Numbered from the stretch's first letter, positions 18,339-27,815 are shown. The stretch is 64,000 nt of DNA from Acetobacterium paludosum (GCF_008086595.1 NZ_RXYA01000004.1:218611-282610); one strand, 5' to 3'. Notes: a model not told the origin generated them from the letters alone. Translations and numbers: made by a program.

Positions 18339-20405
18339 TTATAGATATTTATAATAGCTGATATCTTCAGATATCATATGTCCCATGATCACTTTACCAA
18401 TTAGAAACTCAATAATTTCTGACATATGTTTACCTCGTGTTATCAGTAAATTTTTAGCTTCAATCGCTTCATTCACAATTGATTCATGGATATGTTTATG
18501 ATTTCCCAAATCTGGATATTCAATTCTCGATAGTATCTTTTCCTCATTTGAAAAGTGTGATACTGTATGTTCCAATATTTGATCATATAAAATAATAAAC
18601 TCTTTCTCATTATTACTCATAAAGTATTCTTCGATAAGTCTATTCATCAGAAGAATCAGTTCCCTATGTTCGCTGTTTATTTGGGGATTTCTAGATTCAA
18701 AAACATTGCTCCATTCAATCTTGATTGGTGACAGGTTCAAAAATGAAACAACGACTCTGTTCCTTCCGTCTCTTTTTGCTTTGTATAAAGCATCATCGGC
18801 ATTTTTAATCCAGCACTCAATATTTTCATTTGTATTTTTTTCAGCAACACCAATACTTACGGTGATTTTTTTGACATTTTCAAACTCATGTGTTTCAATA
18901 ATTTTTCTGACTTTTTCAGCAATGACTATCGCTGTATTTAAATCCGCATCGAATAGTACAACTAAAAATTCTTCGCCGCCCCATCTGATTACTTTGTCTT
19001 GTTGCCTGACACTATTGGAAATTACTTGTGCTAGTTCAACCAGCAATACATCTCCAATGTTATGGCCGAACGTATCATTCACATGCTTAAAATGATCAAT
19101 ATCAACCATTAATATAGATATCTTTCCCTTTTTCTGTTCAGTTTCAACTATTTTTGGAATCACTACCTTTTCAAAATAACATCTGTTGAACAATTTTGTT
19201 AATCTGTCGGTTGAGGCTTCAATTTCAAGACTCTTTACTTTCATCTTATCCGACTTAATCAGACTCATAATTCCAACTGTGAATAATGATGCTTCAATTG
19301 ATGATGCTAGAAATAAAACATCTGGCAAAAAGTCACGCCAATCCCATACTCCAAAAATAGATAGTGTGAAAATCCCAGCACTAATTATAAACAGTAACAG
19401 CCCAATAACATAAAGCCTGGATAACTGTTTATAATACAGGTATGTAGAAATCGAAACAGACCCTCCCAATCCACAAATTAATACAACAAAAAGCAACACC
19501 ACTGTTGTGAATGCCAACAATTTAAAAATCAAAATCAATGATAAGCATAAAACAATACTTATTAATAAAAACTGGTACCATCTGCTGAGTTTTGGTGTTA
19601 CTTTCCTGATCTCGAAATAATGATAACTAAAGTATGTTGCCGTCATACTCGTGATAAAAACCCAAATATAGGCTAGACTTATGTCATTAAATCCAAGTGC
19701 TATTTTGGGAATTCCAGAAATTTGAAACAACGTATTCACCAGCGAAAATAAAAAAAGAAAATGCAATATATATTTTTTTTCCTTCACAATTACATACAGT
19801 ATAAGGTTAATAATTGACAGGAAAAATATCACTCCAATATTTAATAAGCGAAATATCAGTTTTTGATTTTGCGACAGATAAAAACAGTTTTCTGTATCCA
19901 ATCGTAAATTGAAATTTAAATTCGTGTTCAAATTTTCAAGTTTCATATAAATATATTGGTTTGCATCAAAACCATCTGGTAATTTTATGTATGAATAAAT
20001 AAAATTTTGACTGTCCTTCAATTTCACCCACTTTCCATCAACACTGACATAAGCAGAATCAATATTTATAAAGGGATAATCTAAAAATATAATATTCTCA
20101 TCATCATCACTTCGACTTAATTTTAATTTTATCCATGTATTCTCGTTTAGCGTTTGTATTTGATTTTTTTCATATGAAAAATCATTATCTGTCGTTTCGA
20201 TAATCTGGTCTAAATCGACTTCTTTAGAATTTTTCGTATAATACATAATGTCATTTAATTTGGAACTGTTAAATTCGGCAATTGTTGATAAGTCTTTACT
20301 TTGAATATAACGAAAATAATTCAAGCTTTGAAACAAAAATACTGTTATAATCATGGTTACACTCAAGAATAAAATAAATTTATTGAAATTGATCGTTCGT
20401 TTCAT
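18339..20405 (-). CDS. Diguanylate cyclase with 7TMR-DISM sensor and C-terminal hemerythrin
   Basis: 688 residues: one N-terminal helix, an extracellular ~150-residue domain of 7TMR-DISM extracellular type (ending in LRLDTENCFYLS), seven membrane helices (about 185-380), a GGDEF domain (395-560) with active-type WGGEEF, and a bacteriohemerythrin-like domain (565-688). The latter has HRELILLMNRL, HTVSHFSNEEKILS, HKHIHESI and GHMISEDI, matching the five-His/two-acid di-iron site. The architecture couples oxygen or redox sensing to c-di-GMP synthesis in an anaerobe. A LytTR-type operator lies 285 bp upstream in the correct orientation. Ribosome binding site AAGGCGGTG. Confidence 0.88.
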   Translation of the reverse strand: MKRTINFNKFILFLSVTMIITVFLFQSLNYFRYIQSKDLSTIAEFNSSKLNDIMYYTKNSKEVDLDQIIETTDNDFSYEKNQIQTLNENTWIKLKLSRSDDDENIIFLDYPFINIDSAYVSVDGKWVKLKDSQNFIYSYIKLPDGFDANQYIYMKLENLNTNLNFNLRLDTENCFYLSQNQKLIFRLLNIGVIFFLSIINLILYVIVKEKKYILHFLFLFSLVNTLFQISGIPKIALGFNDISLAYIWVFITSMTATYFSYHYFEIRKVTPKLSRWYQFLLISIVLCLSLILIFKLLAFTTVVLLFVVLICGLGGSVSISTYLYYKQLSRLYVIGLLLFIISAGIFTLSIFGVWDWRDFLPDVLFLASSIEASLFTVGIMSLIKSDKMKVKSLEIEASTDRLTKLFNRCYFEKVVIPKIVETEQKKGKISILMVDIDHFKHVNDTFGHNIGDVLLVELAQVISNSVRQQDKVIRWGGEEFLVVLFDADLNTAIVIAEKVRKIIETHEFENVKKITVSIGVAEKNTNENIECWIKNADDALYKAKRDGRNRVVVSFLNLSPIKIEWSNVFESRNPQINSEHRELILLMNRLIEEYFMSNNEKEFIILYDQILEHTVSHFSNEEKILSRIEYPDLGNHKHIHESIVNEAIEAKNLLITRGKHMSEIIEFLIGKVIMGHMISEDISYYKYL

Positions 20406-20655
20406 CGCAGTAACACCGCCTTTTTAAATTCTGTTTCTTTATTACCCTTCCTCTCCATATCACCACAATATCTTGGGGTAAGGAACACTAATTCAAGTCA
20501 TTCCGTTCTACATAAAAGTTTACAGTACATGTTCACTTAATAATCTGACTTTCACACATTCTTGTAAATATCACTTATCACAGCTAAGATTTTTCATAAA
20601 ATGGTGTTTGTCTTTATTCAATCAAGATTGAAAATATTTCTTAATTTGGCTTAAT

Positions 20656-20720
20656 ATTATACTATTTTTCGTATTAAGTATTAATTTTTGTTCTAAATTG
20701 CCGATAAATAGTATCGAATT
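20656..20720 (-). promoter_or_regulatory. LytTR-type tandem operator and promoter, copy A
   Basis: On the minus strand AATTCGATAC (20711-20720) and AATTTAGAAC (20690-20699) are direct repeats with a 21-bp offset. Five bases later come TTAATA (20679-20684), a 17-bp spacer and a perfect TATAAT (20656-20661). Transcription would run toward the hemerythrin-GGDEF gene, giving a leader of about 245 nt. The same arrangement occurs at three other promoters in this window. Confidence 0.8.
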
Positions 20721-20821
20721 CATTTTTTTATAATAAATCAATGATTTAATTATATAAATATGGATAAATATATAAATATGATTGAATACAATCAAAAAAA
20801 TAGAATTCCTCGGGTGAAACA

Positions 20822-21547
20822 ATGATAACTATATTTATTTGTGATGATAATAATAAGGCTTTATTAGCTTATTCAAAAACAATTTTGCAAATAGCAAAAA
20901 AGCATCGTCTTATTATAAAAATATTTGAATTTATGAGCGGAGAAGAGCTTTTATTTAAAATGGAGGATTTGAAAATCGTACCGGATATTATCTATTTAGA
21001 TATTATTATGTATTCAGTAAATGGAATAGAAACTGCAAATAAATTAAGAGAGCTCGATTGTTATGCCGAGATTATTTTTCTTACTGATAGTGAAGACTAT
21101 GTCTTTGAATCATTTGATGTTAATCCAACACAATATCTTTTGAAAAATGATACTTCAAATGAAAAATTTGAACGGGTTTTCCTACAAACCGTCCAATTAA
21201 TCCAGAGAAAATCCACTGGGAAATTTCTTGTTGAATCAAATACCGGCCTAATTGCCATACCAATTAAGAATATTCTTTATTTTGAAATTTTCAAAAGAAA
21301 AGTAACAGTTCATCATGACCGAGACAAAACCATCGACTATTATACAACAATGAAAAAGATCGAAAATCAGCTGATTGATAAACATTTTATTCGTGTGCAT
21401 CGCTCATATGTAGTAAATCTTCAATACATCGCTAAATTTCGACCGAATGGTCTGACCCTGATTGATGATACATTCATTCCAATTGGGATTACCTATTCAG
21501 AAAAAATAAAAAAATCTTTTATGGAGTACATATATTACTCCTCATAA
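20822..21547 (+). CDS. LytTR-family response regulator
   Basis: 241 residues. Receiver domain 1-120 with the acidic pair CDD near residue 8, phospho-acceptor Asp in YLDI near 60 and the conserved Lys in LLKND near 107. LytTR DNA-binding domain 145-240 (NILYFEIFKRKVTVHHD, FIRVHRSYVVNLQYI). LytTR proteins such as AgrA, ComE and PlnC bind pairs of 9-10 bp direct repeats one helical face apart, which matches the four operators found nearby. The gene is followed 28 bp later by its histidine kinase. No AgrB or AgrD gene was found. Confidence 0.9.
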   Translation: MITIFICDDNNKALLAYSKTILQIAKKHRLIIKIFEFMSGEELLFKMEDLKIVPDIIYLDIIMYSVNGIETANKLRELDCYAEIIFLTDSEDYVFESFDVNPTQYLLKNDTSNEKFERVFLQTVQLIQRKSTGKFLVESNTGLIAIPIKNILYFEIFKRKVTVHHDRDKTIDYYTTMKKIENQLIDKHFIRVHRSYVVNLQYIAKFRPNGLTLIDDTFIPIGITYSEKIKKSFMEYIYYSS

Positions 21548-21575
21548 TCAAATTCAAGAGGAGACTAAATGTTCT

Positions 21576-22913
21576 ATGACAACTTATTCAATATCACTTA
21601 TATTAGCAGTATTAGCAGCAAGTATCTTTATTTTTATATCGTTTTTTTATTTTCAGAAGCTTTTTCTAATAAATACACGTTTTTTTTTATTTATTAGTCT
21701 TTGTTCAATTTGTAATATCACTATTTTCGCAATTTTCACATATCTAAAGCTCTCTCAAGCCGGTACTTTAGTTCTCTTGATCTCTATTTTTATTTGGCTT
21801 AAGTTGCTTTACCGTATCAACACACTCACATCCCTTTTATGTGCAACCTTGATTATTTTATTGGTTTATATTTCTAAGGGAATTGGTTTGTTCGTTCTTT
21901 CCTTAATTTTTAATGTTTCAATATCAGCAGTTTTTGAAAATTCTATTTTGTTTAATGTATCCAGTATTATTTCTATATGTTTTGCTTTATTCCTTGCCTA
22001 TTTTTCGACAATTTCATATGCAAAGCCAGATAAAGTCAAATTGTTTTTCAATAACAGACTGCAAGAGAAATTTGTGCTGTTACTTAGTTTTGCTTTGCTC
22101 ATCTACTTAATGTTAGTACATGACGGTCAAAATTTACAACTACCTCAATTATGGTTTGAGATCCTATATATCGAGTCTTATTTTGGAAGCTTATTATTAT
22201 TGTTTTTAATAACTAATAATGCACTGGAAGTTAGTTATCTAATTGAAAGTGATCTAAAAGCCTTTTTTCTCCAAAATCAACTTGAACGACAACTTCATCA
22301 CTATCGATCTCACCAGAAATGTAATGAAAATTTCAAAATCTTTAGACATGACTATAACAATATAATGAATTCAATCAGACTGCTCTTAGATACTAATGAA
22401 ATAGAACGTGCCAAGCTATTGTTCGATGATGTTCAAAATTTATTTCAAAATACCGTAAAAACAAACAAAGATTATTCAAACAATTTATTAGTTGATGCAA
22501 TACTATTTGATACTGCTAATATTTGCGAATATAAATCCATCAATTTTTCCGCTAATGTATATTTGAGCAAATCTGTTCGACTTGAAGATTTAGATTTGGT
22601 ACGTATTTTTTCCAACTTAATTGATAACGCTATTGACTCCACTTCAAAGATAAATAATCCCAGCAATCGATTTATTAATATCATGAGTAGCTCTTCCTCA
22701 AATAATTGGCTATTAATTGAATTTTTGAATTCATATGAAGGTGATTTGAAATCAAATAATAACAATCGATTACTTACAACAAAAGAAAATGTCAATTTAC
22801 ATGGTCTTGGTATCAATATTGTTACAAATATCATCGAAAAAAATGGAGGAATAATTGAAATTCTCTCTAAAGAAAGCGTTTTCTCAGTAAAAGTCCTTTT
22901 TCCGCTAGAATAA
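21576..22913 (+). CDS. AgrC/PlnB-like sensor histidine kinase
   Basis: 445 residues: five to seven N-terminal membrane helices (to about 225), then a linker coiled coil and a GHKL-type kinase. The phosphorylated His lies in FRHDYNNIMNSI near residue 264, the form used by peptide-sensing HPK10 kinases; the N-box is IFSNLIDNAIDS and the G-box GLGINIV. This partner of the LytTR regulator probably senses a peptide or other extracellular signal. It starts 28 bp after the regulator gene, with GAGGAGAC upstream. Confidence 0.87.
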   Translation: MTTYSISLILAVLAASIFIFISFFYFQKLFLINTRFFLFISLCSICNITIFAIFTYLKLSQAGTLVLLISIFIWLKLLYRINTLTSLLCATLIILLVYISKGIGLFVLSLIFNVSISAVFENSILFNVSSIISICFALFLAYFSTISYAKPDKVKLFFNNRLQEKFVLLLSFALLIYLMLVHDGQNLQLPQLWFEILYIESYFGSLLLLFLITNNALEVSYLIESDLKAFFLQNQLERQLHHYRSHQKCNENFKIFRHDYNNIMNSIRLLLDTNEIERAKLLFDDVQNLFQNTVKTNKDYSNNLLVDAILFDTANICEYKSINFSANVYLSKSVRLEDLDLVRIFSNLIDNAIDSTSKINNPSNRFINIMSSSSSNNWLLIEFLNSYEGDLKSNNNNRLLTTKENVNLHGLGINIVTNIIEKNGGIIEILSKESVFSVKVLFPLE

Positions 22914-23039
22914 ATCCATTTTAAAATGTGTAGATAGTGTAGATTTCTTCCCTCTCTATATGTACGATCTTGATATGGGAAATACTATCTTTTTACTTCC
23001 TTTTTTTCAATAAGAATTAAGTCAATCGGTTAATGTGAA

Positions 23040-23079
23040 ACAGGTGCCTTTGGCGGATTTATTTTCCAGAAGCACCTGT
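23040..23079. terminator. Bidirectional hairpin between convergent genes
   Basis: ACAGGTGC (23040-23047) pairs with GCACCTGT (23072-23079). It lies between the kinase gene and the convergent chemoreceptor gene. T-runs are weak. Confidence 0.55.
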
Positions 23080-23135
23080 CACAATCCCTTTCGTTGGATG
23101 GTGTGGGTTTATAATTGATTGCTTTTTTTAATTTA

Positions 23136-25871
23136 CTAATACTTATCCAACTCCGTATTATCTAACAGGATTTTTAGTTCAGTAGCAGGAATGCTGTCAT
23201 TTTTTTTCTTGATTTCATGAATGTTTTTCTGTATTGATCCATCTGTCTTTAGTTTAAAAGCGCCCACCATTTGTTTAAGTATTTCTGCCTGACCGGAAAG
23301 TTCTTCGCTGGCTGCGGCACTTTCTTCTGCAGTGGCGGAATTGGTTTGTACGACCTGGGAAACCTGTTCAATCCCTTGGTTAATTTGGGCGATTTCTGAG
23401 GCTTGATCATTAGACGCTCGTGCAATGTCCTCAACCAGACTGGTTACTTTTTCAATTTCATCAAGAATCGCTTTCAGACTTTCTGCAGTTTGATCAACAA
23501 TTTTTGTTCCAACTTCTACTTTATCAATAGACCCTTCAATGAGGCCGGTTGTTTCTTTTGCGGCTTCAGCACTTCTGGCTGCCAGGCTTCGAACTTCCTC
23601 TGCAACCACAGCAAAGCCTTTTCCCTGTTGTCCAGCTCTTGCTGCTTCAACAGCGGCATTCAGGGCCAAAATATTGGTTTGGAAGGCAATATCGTCAATG
23701 ACTTTTATAATCTTGGAAATGCTCTTTGATGAGTCATTAATTTCAAGCATGGCTGTCACCATTTCCTTCATTTGATCATTTCCAATAACCGCATTGGTTC
23801 GCACAGCAGTTGCCAGCTCACTCGTTTCATTAGCATGGACAGCATTTTGTTTCGTTTCTTGTGCGACTTCTTGAATCGAAGCGGTTAGTTCCTGAATGGA
23901 ACTGGCCTGTTCGGTGGTACCCTGTGATAATGCCTGGCCCCCATCGGAAATTTGTGTCGCCCCAGCCTCCACCTGACCCGCAGCTTCATTGATATCACCC
24001 ATGATAGTGCTTAAGGTTGCAGTAATACCATTAAGGGCATTTTTAATGGCCAAGAAGTCGCCAAGATACTCAGTTGTGATATGCTGATCCAGATTTCCCT
24101 GCCCCAGTTCTTCCAATGAGAAGGTAATTTCATCAACATAGCGTTTCAGGAATGCAACGGTTTGGTTCATATTGTCTTTGATGAGGGTATAATCCCCATT
24201 ATAATTGCCAACCATTGCAGTGTTCAGGTTTCCCTGAGCAAGTTCTTTTAAAGTGGCTGAGGCTTCCTGGACTGGTGCTACCACTGCATCCAGGGTAGCA
24301 TTGACCCCATCTACGATACGGGCGAAATCTCCTTGGTGTTTGCTGACATCCGCCCGAGTATTTAGGTTTCCATCAATTCCAGCTTGTGCCAATATGGTGG
24401 CGTCTTCAACTAGAGCATTTACTGCATCAATACAGATATTAAGGTTGTTTTTAATTGTGTTAAATTCCCCATTATAATTATCTGTAATCTTTGTCGGGAT
24501 TTCACCTTTACTAATGTGAGCCACGTATTCTGCAGCAACATTTAATGGTCCGACCACTGCATCCAGAGTATTGTTCACACCATCCACGATTTTTGCAAAA
24601 TCTCCGCCATGTTTACTTGCGTCAGCTCTGGTATTCAATCGGCCTTCAACCCCTGCTTTTTCCAACATTCCAGCATCGGCAACCAAAGCATTCACTGCAT
24701 CGATGCAGGTATTGAGGTTATTTTTGATTGAATTAAAATCGCCGTTATAGGAATCGGTAATTTTTGCTGGAATATCACCTTTGCTGATACGTTCCATATA
24801 TTCAGCAGCTACATTAAGTGGTCCTACTACAGCATCCAGTGTCTGGTTCACCCCCTGCACAATCTCTTTATATCCACCATTAAAGGCTTCAGCATTTCCT
24901 CGGGTATCCAATCGTCCTTCTATAGCTGCCTGGGACAGCATGGTAGCTTCAATAATAAGCGTCCGAATCGTTTCAATGGTTTTTTTCAGAGCAGGTGAGA
25001 TTTCATCCTGAGCGTCCTTTATTTCTACATAAGCAGAAACATCCCCTTCAGAAATCTGGTTCATCGTACCAATGACCACATTTTGAAGATCATCTGCGAA
25101 ATAGTCCATAGCCACAGCCATCAGACCGATTTCGTCCTTAGTGTCCATATTCAAACGCTCTCCCAGATGACCCTTGCTCATTTCCTGTAACATATGTGAT
25201 GCTCTTATGAGCGGTTTGCTGATGACAGTACCAATAAAAATTTCTAATGCAATTGCCAAAAGCACACCCAGAAGAATAAATATAATCATTGTGGTTATCA
25301 CATTATTAGCCAGAAGAGCATTTGCATCAGCTTTTGCTTTACCACCTTCTAATTTCATTGTCTGTAACTTATCAATAGCATTTTGTTCTGCGACAGCTGC
25401 TTTAACAGCAAGTCCATCAGCACTTGCTAACGCATTTGCTTCCTCATCCTGATTCTGTATTGCAAGAGCCATTATTGGATCAACTTGATATATATATTCT
25501 TTTTGCGAATCAACAAATTCTTGAGAAGCTGCTTTTTCTTCATCAGATTGGAGCGATTTTTTTAATTCCTCTGAAACTGTATCAATTTCTTTTCTCATTT
25601 CAGCAATTTTGTCTGCTTTTTCTTTTATCACTTGAGAATCATTGGAAAGAATCATCTCCCTTAAACTGATCCGCATTTGCATAAAATCAATTTCTATCTG
25701 ACTTACTTGTTCAACTGGAACCATCATGTTTTCATAAAGTTCAAAATCTGATTGCTGTAATTTTTCAATACTGGTTACCCCAATAATTCCAACAATTACG
25801 ATCACAAATGCAACTATACTAAATCCTACTAAAAGCTTTCTTCTGATTTTCATGTTATAAAACCATTTCAT
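23136..25871 (-). CDS. Methyl-accepting chemotaxis protein with tandem HAMP-like repeats
   Basis: 911 residues from the ATG at 25871, chosen because AAGAGG precedes it and because a LytTR-type promoter overlaps the extra codons of a longer frame. A membrane helix near 10-30 precedes a four-helix-bundle sensor (to about 190), then a second helix near 195-220 and a HAMP domain. From about 290 to 600 there are tandem ~90-residue HAMP-related units with the recurrent pattern GPLNVAAEYxxxISKGxIPxKI and NTRADxSKHxGDFA. The signalling tip is near 730-760 (QTNILALNAAVEAARAGQQG, FAVVAEEVRSLA). Long poly-HAMP arrays may transmit or average signals. Its promoter carries the LytTR-type operator. Confidence 0.9.
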   Translation of the reverse strand: MKWFYNMKIRRKLLVGFSIVAFVIVIVGIIGVTSIEKLQQSDFELYENMMVPVEQVSQIEIDFMQMRISLREMILSNDSQVIKEKADKIAEMRKEIDTVSEELKKSLQSDEEKAASQEFVDSQKEYIYQVDPIMALAIQNQDEEANALASADGLAVKAAVAEQNAIDKLQTMKLEGGKAKADANALLANNVITTMIIFILLGVLLAIALEIFIGTVISKPLIRASHMLQEMSKGHLGERLNMDTKDEIGLMAVAMDYFADDLQNVVIGTMNQISEGDVSAYVEIKDAQDEISPALKKTIETIRTLIIEATMLSQAAIEGRLDTRGNAEAFNGGYKEIVQGVNQTLDAVVGPLNVAAEYMERISKGDIPAKITDSYNGDFNSIKNNLNTCIDAVNALVADAGMLEKAGVEGRLNTRADASKHGGDFAKIVDGVNNTLDAVVGPLNVAAEYVAHISKGEIPTKITDNYNGEFNTIKNNLNICIDAVNALVEDATILAQAGIDGNLNTRADVSKHQGDFARIVDGVNATLDAVVAPVQEASATLKELAQGNLNTAMVGNYNGDYTLIKDNMNQTVAFLKRYVDEITFSLEELGQGNLDQHITTEYLGDFLAIKNALNGITATLSTIMGDINEAAGQVEAGATQISDGGQALSQGTTEQASSIQELTASIQEVAQETKQNAVHANETSELATAVRTNAVIGNDQMKEMVTAMLEINDSSKSISKIIKVIDDIAFQTNILALNAAVEAARAGQQGKGFAVVAEEVRSLAARSAEAAKETTGLIEGSIDKVEVGTKIVDQTAESLKAILDEIEKVTSLVEDIARASNDQASEIAQINQGIEQVSQVVQTNSATAEESAAASEELSGQAEILKQMVGAFKLKTDGSIQKNIHEIKKKNDSIPATELKILLDNTELDKY

Positions 25872-25926
25872 AAATAAAACCTCTTTTCTTTTATATTTAG
25901 TTTTGCTCAATCTGAACCTTTCTCTA

Positions 25927-25992
25927 ATATTAAATAATTTATACACTAAATTCTAATTTTTGCTCTGAATTGCTTGAATTAGGTATCGAATT
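25927..25992 (-). promoter_or_regulatory. LytTR-type tandem operator and promoter, copy B
   Basis: Minus strand: AATTCGATAC (25983-25992) and AATTCAGAGC (25962-25971), 21-bp offset, then five bases to TTAGAA (25951-25956) and, 18 bp on, TAATAT (25927-25932). It precedes the chemoreceptor start at 25871. Confidence 0.8.
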
Positions 25993-26114
25993 TATCATTC
26001 TGCCTTACAACAAAGTCATTTTTCATGCATTAGAGTAAAATAAAACTTTAATGCTCTTTTTTATTTGTGAATAAGTATTACTTAATAATATGCCTTATTA
26101 ACGAATAAGTCATA

Positions 26115-26179
26115 AATTGAATACAAAAATTACTCAATTCATGACAAATTTTCCCAAAGTATTAAAAAACACTTATAAT
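26115..26179 (+). promoter_or_regulatory. LytTR-type tandem operator and promoter, copy D
   Basis: Plus strand: AATTGAATAC (26115-26124) and AATTCATGAC (26136-26145), again with 21-bp offset, five bases to a poor -35 (TTCCCA, 26151-26156), 17 bp, and TATAAT (26174-26179). It is divergent from copy B and precedes the HD-GYP gene at 26214. Confidence 0.75.
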
Positions 26180-26213
26180 AAAAAGTAATGCTAATCGAGA
26201 AAAGGAGATCAAT

Positions 26214-26882
26214 TTGTCAATTTATTTATCTAATATGGAAAGAACCATATTAGCAATTCTAAATAATGTTTTCATAAATTTACCAGTTGAAATACAAAAG
26301 CATAGTATTCTGGTCTCTCACTATTCAATGGAGCTATATCGCAAGGCTTTATTTCTTAATTATACAGATGGAATAGCACCTTTGAAAGCTGAAAGGATCC
26401 CATATATCGGATGGGCTACACTTTATCATGACATTGGGAAACTGACATCTTCTTATCAATTATCCAATAGAACATTTTCATTTTATAATGCAAACTTTTC
26501 TATTCATGATAACCACCAGATAAAAGGTTTCCATCTTCTTTTAGAAATTTTAATCAATCAAAATTTAGAGTTTGAAACAACGCCTCTTTTTATATTTTTA
26601 AAAGATGTGATACTAAATCATCACGAATGGTGGGATGGTTCAGGTCAACCACAAGCAAAAAAAAGGAATGAAATACCGTTAATCGCAAGAATATGTTCCA
26701 TTGCTGATGTCTATGAATATATAAATAATATGCAAACGAATGATTTTAACATATCATGCAATAAATCTTGCGATATCATAGAAAATGAATCTGGCAAGCG
26801 TTTTGATCCAGCGCTGGTTGATATTTTTTTAGATTTTTCGATAAATCCTGATGCTTTGAATGCACTAACAAAAGAAGAGTAA
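26214..26882 (+). CDS. HD-GYP-like phosphohydrolase
   Basis: 222 residues starting from TTG after AAAGGAG. HD metal-site residues are visible in LYHDIGKL near residue 76, NHHEWWDGSGQP near 138 and SIADVYEYI near 162. The canonical HHExxDGxGYP motif has Q in place of Y. HD-GYP domains hydrolyse c-di-GMP; the N-terminal half is short and no sensor domain is attached. It is transcribed from a LytTR-type promoter divergent to the chemoreceptor's, so it is likely coregulated with it. Confidence 0.8.
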   Translation: MSIYLSNMERTILAILNNVFINLPVEIQKHSILVSHYSMELYRKALFLNYTDGIAPLKAERIPYIGWATLYHDIGKLTSSYQLSNRTFSFYNANFSIHDNHQIKGFHLLLEILINQNLEFETTPLFIFLKDVILNHHEWWDGSGQPQAKKRNEIPLIARICSIADVYEYINNMQTNDFNISCNKSCDIIENESGKRFDPALVDIFLDFSINPDALNALTKEE

Positions 26883-27065
26883 TTCATTTCTTAGTACATC
26901 TTACCAAGCATCTAAAATGATTTAATATTAACTGCGTATTGGCATAGACTAAAAAATAATTATTGCGTATTCTTTTCATATTGGTTGCGAATAATGACAG
27001 TTTTAGTTGACTAAACGTATTATAAGAAGGTTCACATTTATAAATTCGCATTTAAGGAGAGCTTT

Positions 27066-27815
27066 ATGAGACAGTTAATTGATAAATTAGGTTTGAAAAA
27101 AACTACTTTAGCTGTCATGACAATTTCAATTATATTTTCCTTAGCAGTAACACTTATGATTTGGCTATTATTTTCTCTTTTAGGAATTAATCTAAACTTG
27201 TTCATTACTTTGCTAATGGGAATAATTGTACCATTATTTGCAGCCCCATTTATATTGATTCCGATCATTTACCTAATCATGCAAATCAACCAATTGGAGA
27301 TGGAGATGCGTTTATTGGCCACCTATGATGAACTGACGGGATGCCTAAACCGTCGCGCATTTTTTGAGCAATCAGAATCTCTAATTAATCTAGGAGATAG
27401 AAATTCAATCGACTCATGTTTGATGATGATCGATATTGACAAATTCAAACTGATTAACGATCGCTATGGTCATTCCAGTGGCGACAAAGTCATAGCATCC
27501 TTAGGATCAATATTTATAGATGTTATGAGAAAAAGTGATATCGTTGGAAGAATTGGGGGCGAAGAATTTGCCTTATTTCTACATCAGACTTCAATTGAAG
27601 GTGCATCTAGATTCGCAGAACGATTACATGAATCTATTTCTCTTTCAGTCATAAAAGACAATGGTCATAGTATTAACTATACAATCAGTATTGGTTTAAC
27701 ACAACTGAGGTCTGGGACTTCGTTGGAAGATGCTTTGAAACAAGCTGACAAAGCACTTTATTGTGCGAAAAACAATGGTCGTAATCAGACAATATTTTAC
27801 AATCAAAGTATGTAA
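27066..27815 (+). CDS. Membrane-anchored diguanylate cyclase
   Basis: 249 residues: two membrane helices (about 15-40 and 45-75) form a hairpin anchor, followed by a GGDEF domain (85-245). The active motif RIGGEEF is present, as are DIDKFKLINDRYGHSSGD and the C-terminal ADKALYCAKNNGRN. No separate sensor domain and no clear RxxD inhibitory site. The start follows TAAGGAGAGC. It lies 183 bp after the HD-GYP gene but has its own upstream region, with no LytTR-type repeat. Confidence 0.9.
   Translation: MRQLIDKLGLKKTTLAVMTISIIFSLAVTLMIWLLFSLLGINLNLFITLLMGIIVPLFAAPFILIPIIYLIMQINQLEMEMRLLATYDELTGCLNRRAFFEQSESLINLGDRNSIDSCLMMIDIDKFKLINDRYGHSSGDKVIASLGSIFIDVMRKSDIVGRIGGEEFALFLHQTSIEGASRFAERLHESISLSVIKDNGHSINYTISIGLTQLRSGTSLEDALKQADKALYCAKNNGRNQTIFYNQSM

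Noticed and set aside
20640..20820. c-di-GMP riboswitch at the conserved copy-A/copy-C element
   Set aside because: The conserved segment ends at the -10 and thus lies upstream of the transcript; GEMM-type core sequences are absent.
20622..20822. 66-residue minus-strand protein upstream of the LytTR gene
   Set aside because: It covers the copy-A promoter and operator, is low-complexity (Ile/Asn/Lys) and has no ribosome binding site.
26938..27060. A fifth LytTR-type operator before the membrane diguanylate cyclase
   Set aside because: TTGCG words occur 22 bp apart, but neither matches the AATTCGATAC/AATTCAGAAC pair nor has the five-base spacing to a -35.
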